From positions 15,735,338 to 15,799,337 of the forward strand of contig OY811971.1 in assembly GCA_963681505.1 (NCBI GenBank): a stretch of DNA of 64,000 nucleotides. Reading direction: 5' to 3'. Under the pieces are notes generated by a model that was given only the letters and a program-made list of their open reading frames with translations, had not been told where the DNA came from and did not search any database. This stretch comes from Eunapius fragilis (lineage: Eukaryota; Porifera; Demospongiae; Spongillida; Spongillidae). Shown piece by piece: positions 47,301 to 57,900 of this stretch. How positions within the stretch are numbered: the stretch's first letter is position 1; every line of letters starts with the position of its first letter. The position numbers and the translations under genes were made by a program.

Positions 47301-50300
47301 ATCAGGTAGGCATGCTGTATATAACCAGACAGGGAATGTGGAGACCCATAACATGGTAATTTGGATGTGGGTACCTTTAAGCGTATCCCGAAGTTCTACA
47401 GGTGTGTGTTAGTGGTGGCCAAGGTGAATGCAATGATGTGTGGGTTGAAGGTGCACCATGGAGCCCTGATGTAGCTAGGCCAATTATGATCACCATGGGT
47501 AAAGAAAACAGTGAACTGCTTGAGAAGATCGTTCCTCCAATTGATGTAGAAATTGGTGAACTACAGCAGAATGGTATTACTTAGAGGATACTTTCATTCT
47601 TCTCAATTTACTAACTAATGTCTACATGACCAGTGGTATCCCCATAGAGGGGACGTTTGGGGCAGATGACTCCCCTCCCCGCTATATGGCGCCCCTCCCC
47701 CACCCCCCCACACACAAGAACACACGCACAATCCTCATCCATTAAAGCTAAGCGGGGTGAGAATTAAAAATCTAAGTTGCAATGTCAACTGCATTCAAGC
47801 GCACAATCCCTGTTGTGTTGATAAAGAATAGTTGTGTTTTGCACTATCAAGCTTGGCGAGTCTATTTCTCCCAGGTCAATCATGGAGCGCACAATGTGTA
47901 CCCAAATAAATATTCCCTTGTTCTATTCTCACTGTTGATCCTTCATGTACCATACTCTGTTCTGATTCATCAGTTGCACACGTTTTGCCTCCGATGTATC
48001 CTGTTTCTGAACAAACAGAGTTAATTAGAAATCCATCTATTCTCTCATACCATCGTGTCCTGTATTAGAGTGTTTCTTCCTTTCCATGTTCACTAATCGA
48101 TCGTCCGCGGCTGGATACACTTGCATTGGCACTAATCAGTTATGATAAGAGCTATTTTCCTCTTGATAAAAATTGGTTGCACCTTTCCAATTACTAGTTG
48201 CAGCTGCGAGAGAAGCTTTTCTACCTTACGCCATCTGAGAAACTGGCTAAGGTCCTCTATGACCTGTAAACTGCTTTCCTCACCAGTACTTATGAATATT
48301 CATAATGCACATCACTAAACTACAACACAGCGATGGAGTTCTTTCTCAAGATGCACCCAAGGAGAATAGAACTATCAAATCAGCTTATGGAGTGGGGATA
48401 ATCTCACAACCTAACCATACTGTGATTAAAATATATTTTGAATGCCTCATAGATTAGTCAGAGCCACTCCTCCATGGCACCCTTCTGTTTGATTAACGCC
48501 CCCCCCCCCCACCCATTTCAATTACCTAGGGATGCCACTGAATGGCCCATATTATTAAACCCCTTCAATAACTTCATAACTGTGTAGATTTAGAACTGAT
48601 AAGATGAAGATATACACAAAGTTATGCACTCCCTCAAATCTGATTAAAATAATCATCCTAGAAACGAATGGTGTCTAAAATATAGAATTTCAAATTAATA
48701 TAGACTTCATACTTTGGAAAATAGAAGCTTTAAACAGCAAGAAAACATAAACGTTTGATCTCAATATCGCAGATAAAAATAGAGCATGGACCATGATACA
48801 TCTACCTATTAGTTGATGTTGTACCCCACTATACAGTAGCGGGGTACAGCATTAAGGAGCATGGTATTTTATTACCAATTTGCAGCTGCTATGATAGAAA
48901 AGGATTTCACAGTTCTTGCTAGGTTGTTGTCACACTTGTTCAACATACTTAGCAAAGAAAGATTGTTTTCATAAAACATTGAAGATGTTTACACTAGCTA
49001 ACGCACTTTGAACTAAAATGTTTACAGAGCACACAAAAATGGTCACCCATTACATATGCCACACAAGCAACAATGTATAACTACATTGGCTAAGAGAAAA
49101 TTCATGAATCTCTATTGATATGAAAACACCCTTTGCAACCAGCATTGATAGGGAAAGCAGCATCATACACATTGCTCTAGAATCAGTTAAGATAGTGTGG
49201 TGCCACAGGCAGCTCCCCACGGTCAAGATGGCGTTTATTAAGGGGAGAGGAGATGGTGAGTTTCAATGAAGAGTGTGGGAGGGAGGGACAGGTGCAATTT
49301 GAGCGCGGATTCGGAGAGGGGGTGAAAAGTTGAAGGGCATAGTGGGCCTTCTGCCCCCCCCCCCCCTACCCTGCCCTAAGCTCTACACTCGCAGTCCTTC
49401 GGACTGCTTATAGTATGTCCTAAGACTAGAATGGCTGCAAACAGGAAAGTTTGAATTTAGGCACACAACTGTCCAATCCATTTTGCTCAGTGTGTGCGCC
49501 TCAAAAGAATCATGCATGTCCGCAAAGATAAGCACAGAATATATTGTGACCTGCAATACTTTAAAAACTGTGCTTAACACCATTTCACCACACACCAGCC
49601 AAGATCACAACACACAAAATGTAAACACCTCAATACACATCAACCTGCATCACAATAGACACAACATCAAAAATAAAAAACATCACATACAACACTGATC
49701 AAACCACAAAATACCAGCACACACTATAACCATATAACCATTTGCTAAGGTGAAAGCCATGCATTGAGTACTCAGCTAAATCACATGACACTGTGCTACT
49801 TCTCCCATAAAACTGGACTACACCTCCCATGACACTGGATTACACCTCCCATATTGGGTTACACCTCCCATGACACTGTGCCACACCTCCGATGACGCTG
49901 GGTTACACCTCTCATGACACTGGGTTATACCTCCATGACACTGGGTTACACCGCCCATGACACTGGGTTACACCTCCCATGATATAGGGCTACACCTCCC
50001 ATGACACTGGGTTACACCACACATGAGCCCAGTCATGTGGTGCAACCCAGTGTCATGTAGTGTAACCCAGTGTCATGTAGGGTGTTAACACAGTGTAATA
50101 TTCATTGTAACTCAGAACCAAGTGATGTAACAAAAGTGACACCCCTACTAACACACCATAACCAATACTTCTCTAGCACGACATGGACACTCCCTTAGCA
50201 ACCCACTCCCCTAGTAACATAAACACGTCAGAATGGTACCTCTCTAGCAACATGCTGGCATGCTACCACTACCAACAGTGATACTGCCCTGGCAACACAC

Positions 50301-51918
50301 TGACACTCCCCTATTCCCCTGGAGGAATAGTTGCAGTAACTTGGTAGAACCAGGTAACGATAGCAAGATAGGAAGACAATGACACTCCCCTAGCAACAGA
50401 CATCCCCTAGTAACATACATTCCCCTAGCAACAGACATCCCCTAGTAATAGACATTCCCCTAGCAACAGACATTCCCCTAGCAACAAAATTCCCTTAGCC
50501 ACATACTCCCTTAGTATCACATTCCCTTCATTCACTACCCTAAAAAGACAGGCACTCCCACTCTGACCACATACAACACTGGGAATCCACTGCATGGCTT
50601 CACATGTATGACCTCACAGTAACTACACTACACATACATATGCCAGCCACACAAACACCACACACAATACCAAGTGCACACATACATCAAAATGCTATTA
50701 CAAGAGGACATGTTGGTACTCACTTTATCTTCTCTAGCCTCACCCATCACCCTGCATAGCTCCATTATCACCTAAGCAGAAGGGATCAGTCAATAATTAC
50801 CAAGCAGGGGTGTTTTAAATGTTGATGCATGGGAGCCATGCTGGTCACACATCTCTCCCTCACCTGTGCCAATGTGGTCTTCCCTGCCCCAGTGTTGCCA
50901 CAGAGGATGACTTTACTGAACCTATGAACAGGGAAGTCCTCACAACTAGTGCTATATTTCTGGAGAGTGGTGAGTACTCCATAATCTGTAGCCAACATCT
51001 GAGGTGTTTGGTGCCTGGAGTTCTGCTTATTCACCTCAATCCCAGGTGTGGACAGGAGGAGGTTGACACAATCAAGGCGACCATTTTGAGCTGCCTTATG
51101 CAATGCAGTATCACCCTCCTACAGAGGTAAAACATCAATGTCACTATGGACCATACACAATAGTGCTTGATGCACACATGTACATTTAGAAGGCTTCAGC
51201 AAGGAGGGAAACAGTAACTAGTTCATCATGTGGTTGTAGATCAGATGTAAAGTCTAACCTAATGATAATCACCATAAATATATCAAAACAGTGGTCAAAT
51301 GTAGTACATACCCTTGAACCAACCAACATTGCAATCTGGTGAGGCCAGGGTATGTCATTGGTGGGAGGAAATCATGCTTGTAGTCCAAATTATAAACCAT
51401 GTGCATGTTTATGGTATGTCATATTATGATGTATGGTGTGAGCTGTGCCTTGGCCCCAGACCCAACGGATGCAGCCCTTGAAGGATTACATCACTGCCAC
51501 CTGTTAGAAGGGTGTGGGGAATTGAGGATATAAGTTCCCGGCTAACTACCTGGAATTTTGGTGTGTCAATCTGGTTGAAGCAACTCACTAATTACGTCAT
51601 CTGGACAGTGTTCAGTTGTACAAGCTTTCTTGCATGGGCATGATGTATTTGTTCACCTCCCCAATCAGTAGTGGGGGGTCCTTGGGCTACTTGATACTAA
51701 AAACTTTAATTGACTACATGCACGGCCAAACAGAAGACATCCTAGCTGTACCTCTACAATGTGGCTAAGTACAGCGCCGTCCACCCACAAGATCACACTC
51801 ACATATGAGTGCAGTGCGTATAATGGCGCTGTTTGAATAGGACTTGAAGAACTCACTATTTTGTGAGAACTGAATCATCCTACCCAATACAAATGCAGGG
51901 TCCAACAATACCATACCA

Positions 51919-51949
<31 letters not shown>

Positions 51950-54900
51950 TACACAATATCACATTGTTCTATTCCCACCTACTACAGCCTCTCCATCTGC
52001 TATTTTCCCTCAACCTCTAAAGCCATAGAAATTCACACAGCTAAAAGATGACATCTGATTGGTCACATACACACATCACCCCACCCATAACATCACACAC
52101 ACCACAAAGACACAACAAACTGAAAACGATTGTAATGACAAAGAAATAACCACCTTATTAGCCATGTTGGCCTGGGCACCCCTCTCCAGCAGAAGTCTTG
52201 CAATCTCCACATGTCCCTCCAGTGATGCCCAGATCAGTGGAGTAACTCCATACTGTTATGAGAGTATAACATAAGTGTACCATGAAGGACATACACTACC
52301 AACCCACTCTGTCATCACTGTACACACTCACCACACATGTCTAACAGAACAAGACGACATGTACATAGCTATGGGAGGTGGGCGGGTACCTCGTTCCCAG
52401 TCCACTCACTTTCCGCTGGATACTAATGAACCAGGAAGTGCAAAGAGATTGTTTCCTGCTAAAGCTGGCCACGCCCATTAAACTATTTTCTAACAGAACA
52501 TGACTACATGTATGTGGTTATGGGGGGTGGGCGTGCACCTCGTTCCCAGTCCATTCTGATTACGACATATGCAATCCGACATCGATAATTGGTTAACCAG
52601 ATAAACCACACCCACATGATCATTTCTTACATTAGGCCACGCCCATAGGCCAGACAATTACACATGTTCCCATTAACACACACACACACACACACATACA
52701 AATCTCATTGTTCTATTCCCACTTACTACAACCTCTCCATATAAGTTCACGGCTAACTACCTGGAATTTTGGTGTGTCAATCTGGTTGAAGCAACTCACT
52801 AATTACGTCATCTGGACAGTGTTCAGTTGTCCAAGCTTTCTTGCATGGGCATGATGTATTTGTTCACCTCCCCAATCAGTAGTGGGGGGTCCTTGGGCTA
52901 CTTGATACTAAAAACTTTAATTGACTACATGCACGGCCAAACAGAAGACATCCTAGCTGTACCTCTACAATGTGGCTAAGTACAGCGCCGTCCACCCACA
53001 AGATCACACTCACATATGAGTGCAGTGCATAGCCTCCTATTGCTGCATTAATTCAGTGCCATAACAACGGTCGTGCTCCGTGATAACAGTTGTTAGAGCC
53101 CACATATGAGAAATCTATAGGCTTGATATGCTGCAAATGTCGGGGTACAATGTATGTTAATGTAATTTGGTGTGGTCAGAGTGGGTGTGGTCAGTTAATG
53201 AGGGTCAATGGGTGTGGTCAGTGAGTTAGGAGTTGTGACGCTGCCGTTGACGGCCCCTGAGTGTGGCCAGTGAGGGTGGAGGGTTTGGTCAGTGAGTGTG
53301 GAATTGTAAGGGTACATGGGTGTGGTATGTGAGTGTGAGGAGGTGTAGTGTATCAGGTTAGATGTTTGCAGCTGGCATATATAACAAGATGTCTACATGA
53401 GCATAAGTTATGTTGACGCCCTTATATGGAAGGGCATTTATTGCTGCCTGCTGAGGCCCCTGGGTGTGGCCAGTATGTGAGGCTCAAAGGGTGTGGCCAG
53501 TGAAAGTGGAGTTGTGAATTGGGCTCGATGTGAGTGAGTGTCAATGGGTCTGGCTAATGAGTGAGTGTCGACGGGTCTGGCCAGTGGGTCAATGGGTGTA
53601 GCCAGTGAGTTAATATTGTGGCTATGTGTGTGTGTGTTGGTATGGTATTGTTGGACCCTGCAATTGTATTCGGTAGGATGATTTCAGTTCTCACAAAATA
53701 GTGGGTTCCTCAAGTCCTTTTCAAACAGTGCCATTATACATGTAGCATGCCAGCGTGCCATGTTCTGTCTTACTGACACTAAGACATTGTTCTATTCCCA
53801 TCTACTACAGCCTCTCCATCTGCTATTTCCCCTCAACCTCTAAAGCCATAAAAATTCACACACAGCTAGAAGATGACATCTGATTGGTCACATACACACA
53901 TCACCCCACCCATAACATCACACACACCACAAAGACACCGAAACGATTGTAATGACAAAGCAATATCCACCTTATTAGCCATGTTGGCCTTGGCACCCCT
54001 CTCCATCAGAAGTCTTGCAATCTCCACATGTCCCTCCAGTGATGCCCAGATCAGTGGGGTAACTCCATACTGTTATGAGAGGATAACATGTAAGTGTACC
54101 ATGAAGGACATACACTACCAACCCACTCTGTCATCACTGTACACAATCACCACGCATGTCTAACAGAACAAGACAACATATACATAGCTATGGTAGGTGG
54201 GCGGGTACCTCGTTCCCAGTCCACTCACTTCCCGCTGGATAGTAATGAACCAGGAAGTGAAAAGAGATTGTTTCATGCTAAAGCTGGCCACACCCATTAA
54301 CCCTCGAACAGCGACGGGCCACTATAGTGGTCGTACGCGGGCGCTTGCGCATTGCGGAAGGCCACTTTAGTGGCCAAGCGGGATGGCATAATATAAATGC
54401 GTAGCGAGGGCGTGTGTAAACAATTGCAGCTGCGCGAGGTTTGTTTACACAATAAAAATTGAATTCTATGCATAGAGTGGCTTCTATGTTGGGTGTAAAG
54501 TAGCGGTGATTAACAGATGCAGGACCCTTCCTGGGTCTCCTCCAATACATGGAGGTCATAAATATTGACTGTAGCGATGACGAATTTGATGGCTTTTTTG
54601 ATGATGAAGGCGCTACCTGGAGAGATGAATAAAGCAATGGAAATGATGGATAGGATAATGAATGGATGTAACATAGTTACTGTAGTGGATGTCATAACTG
54701 CTGTAGAGGATGTAGTAATGAGAAGAGGTAGTTGTGTGTGCAATGCCAAGTGACAGAGGTGTGTGCAGTGGAGCAGGTAATTTGCTAATAGTGCTGGTGG
54801 TAGAATCCCTGAGTTCACTCTGCACAATTGTGTGGCACAAGGGGGAACATGCTTGTGACGTAAGATGGGAACATGGTTGTGGCACAAGGGAGGAACATGG

Positions 54901-57900
54901 TTGTGGCACAAGGGAGGAACATGGTTGTGGCACAAGGGAGGAACATGGTTGTGGCACAAGGGAGGAACATGGTTGTGGTACAAGAGAGGAACATGGTTGT
55001 GGCACAAGGGAGGAACATGGTTGTGGCACAAGGGAGGAACATGGTTGTGGCACAAGGGAGGAACATGATTGTGTGGCACAAGGGGGAACATGCTTGTGAC
55101 GTAAGATGGGAACATGGTTGTGGCACAAGGGAGGAACATGGTTGTGGCACAAGGGGAGAATATGGTTGTGGCACAAGGGAAGAACGTGGTTATGACGTAA
55201 GGGGGGAACATGGTTGTGGCACAAGGGGAGAACATGGTTGTGGCACAAGGGAGGAACATGGTTGTGACGTAAGGGGGGAACATGGTTGTGGCACAAGGGG
55301 AGAACATGGTTGTGGCACAAGGGAGGAACATGGTTGTGACGTAAGGTGGGAACATCGTTGTGATGCAAGGGGAGAGCATGGTTGTGGTACAAGGGGGGAA
55401 CATGGTTGTGGCACAAGGGGAGAACATGGTTGTGGCACAAGGGGGAACATAGTTGTGGAACAAGGAGAGAAAATAGTTGTGGTACAAGGGGGGAACATGG
55501 TTGTGGCACAAAGGGGGAACATGGTTGGGGTGCGAGGAGGGAACATAGTTGTAGCATGGTTGCACCATTGTGGTATGGAAGTACATACATTACATTCCTT
55601 TCTCTTACCTGTAATAGCGATGCTTATTTGAGTCACCATTTCTAATTAGCAGCTGGATGTACGAGGAACCATCATCTAGCTTTCCAGCTGCCTATACAAT
55701 CAATGTGGTTGAGAAAAAACTAAAAGTGAATGCTTGTAATTACACACGAAAGCTAGTGTGAACACTTACCGTACATATCTGCGGTATGAGGGCACCTTCG
55801 AGAGTGAGCATCGCTTCACTATTTCAAACACGTTCACTCAAAGTTCGTCAGCGATGCGTACACACATCCCTAGCGCTCAAATTCCACAAATCGTTTAGAA
55901 AAAACACTTCTCGACTCATGTAAAAAAAAAAATACCATCGGAAGCATCGCGTTGGAGAAACGCCCGCAAGCGTCTGTACACTCGAATTTGAACATTTCTA
56001 TTTTAAAACCCTCCGCGTAACGTCATGCATCATGAATATTTATTAGCCTGGTCGAGGGTTAAACTATTTTCTAACAGAAAATGACTACATGTATGTGGTT
56101 ATGAGAGGTGGGCGTGCACCTCGTTCCCAGTCCATTCTGATTACGACATGTACAATCCGACATCGATAATTGGTTAACCAGATAAACCACACCCACTTGA
56201 TCATTTCTTACATTAGGCCACGCCCATAGGCCAGACAATTGCACATGTTCCCATTAACACACACACACAAAAATATGATTGTTCTATTCCCACCTACTAC
56301 AGCCTCTCCATCTGCTATTTTCCCTCAACCTCTGAAGCCATAGAAATTCACACACACCTAGAAGATTACATCTTATTGGTCACATACACACATCACATCA
56401 CCCACATATCACACACAACCCCTCATATACCACAAAGACACATCTCACTAAAAATCATTGTAATGACATGGAAATACCCACGTAATTAGCCATGTTGGCT
56501 TGGGCACCCCTCTCCAGCAGAAGTCTTGCAATCTCCACATGTCCCCCCACTGATGCCCTGATCAGTGGGGTATATCCATCCTGTTATGAGAGGAGAACAT
56601 ATAAGTGTACCATGAAGGACATACACTACCAACCCACTCTGTCATCACTGTACACACTCACCATACATGTCTAACAGAACAAGACTACATGTACATAGCT
56701 ATGGGAGGTGGGCGGGTACCGCGTGCCCAGTCCACTCTTTTTCCGCTGGATACCAATGTACCGGGAGTGTATAGTGTTTGTTTCCTGCTAAAGTTGGCAA
56801 CATCCATTAAACTATTCTTTGTCTGTGGTTGTCCCCCTGGCTAAGTGGTTGTACACACCTGACCCCTACGGTCCCCAGTGCTTGTGTCCTGCAGTGTGAA
56901 CAGTACCAAGCCAGGACGCTGGCCCAGGCTTGGGTCCCCGAGTTAGAAGATTAAGCCTGTATGGTCCTGGCCAGGCTACCTATAATACTACATGTACGTA
57001 GCTATGGGAGGTGGGCGGGTACCTCGTGCCCGGTCCACTCATTTTCCGCTGGATTTGGCCACTCCTGCATTCCAGAACTAATTTATATCCATACAGATAA
57101 TCAACATTATATCTTGAATCATGAGTTTTTGTTTTTTTAATCATAATTACATTAGACCATAAAAAGCTTCAGTGCTTTGCGGGGGTAGGGGGGTGGGGAG
57201 TGGGTGAGAGCCACACACTCCTACGGTACAATTCGTATCTTATTAGCCCCCCAACTCCACTGGAAATAAATGAGGAGACATTTACATGTACGTTGCCCAT
57301 AAGTGCTGACAGGGAGTCACTAGGTCCATATGAAACTATGTACACACAAGCATATACCCCCTGAGGTGTGCACTCAATGGGGAAAGGGGGGAGGGGCATG
57401 TGCCTACCCCTGTGTACCATTACTAATTGATATTCATACAGATAATCAACATTATGTTATCTGAATCATCAATTTTTCATGCATAAATATATTAGGGCAT
57501 CAAAAGCTTCAGTGCTGTACAGTGCAGTAGGAGTTTTATCTTATTAGCCCCCCTCCCCCACACCCCTGGAAATAAACGAGGAGACGCTTACGTTGCCCAC
57601 AAATGCTGACAGTGAATCACCAGGTCCATGTTAAACTATGCTTAGCTCCGTGACCAGTACAGCAAATATTAACCCTCTATTTCTATCCCCAACGACACAC
57701 AAATACATATGCAAGGTTACACATGCTCTCTCTCACACACACACACGCACACACACACAATATCTCATTATTCTATTCCCACCTACTACAACCTCTCCAT
57801 CCACTGTTTTCCCTCAATCTCATACAACACTTCATCTGAAACCATAAAAATTCACACACAGCTAGAAGATCACATCTGATTGGTCACATACACACATCAC

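Larger units (their letters stand above)
46048..50723. other. ROCO intron 9 (about 4.7 kb)
   Basis: Holds a possible TIR element (47,631-48,540), two minisatellites (49,788-50,095; 50,385-50,500), poly-C/G runs, and a short plus-strand frame at 47,402. Otherwise nothing recognised. Confidence 0.8.
54301..56058 (-). mobile_element. piggyBac-like non-autonomous element in a ROCO intron
   Basis: TTAA duplicated at 54,297-54,300 and 56,059-56,062; ends CCCTCGA and TCGAGGG. The paralogous intron copy at 52,470-52,500 (cccattaaactattttctaa) has a single TTAA and no insert, which proves the boundaries. Contents: a short acidic ORF (54,549), a 24-bp minisatellite (54,833-55,545), a spliced minus-strand ORF (55,609-55,811) and a CpG-rich right end. 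CCCT ends with TTAA are typical of piggyBac. Confidence 0.85.

Noticed and set aside
54510-55639. Open frames up to 358 codons with His/Pro/Cys or Gly/Thr/Trp repeats
   Set aside because: A 24-bp tandem repeat is divisible by three, so all frames stay open; no domain, and frames are open on both strands.
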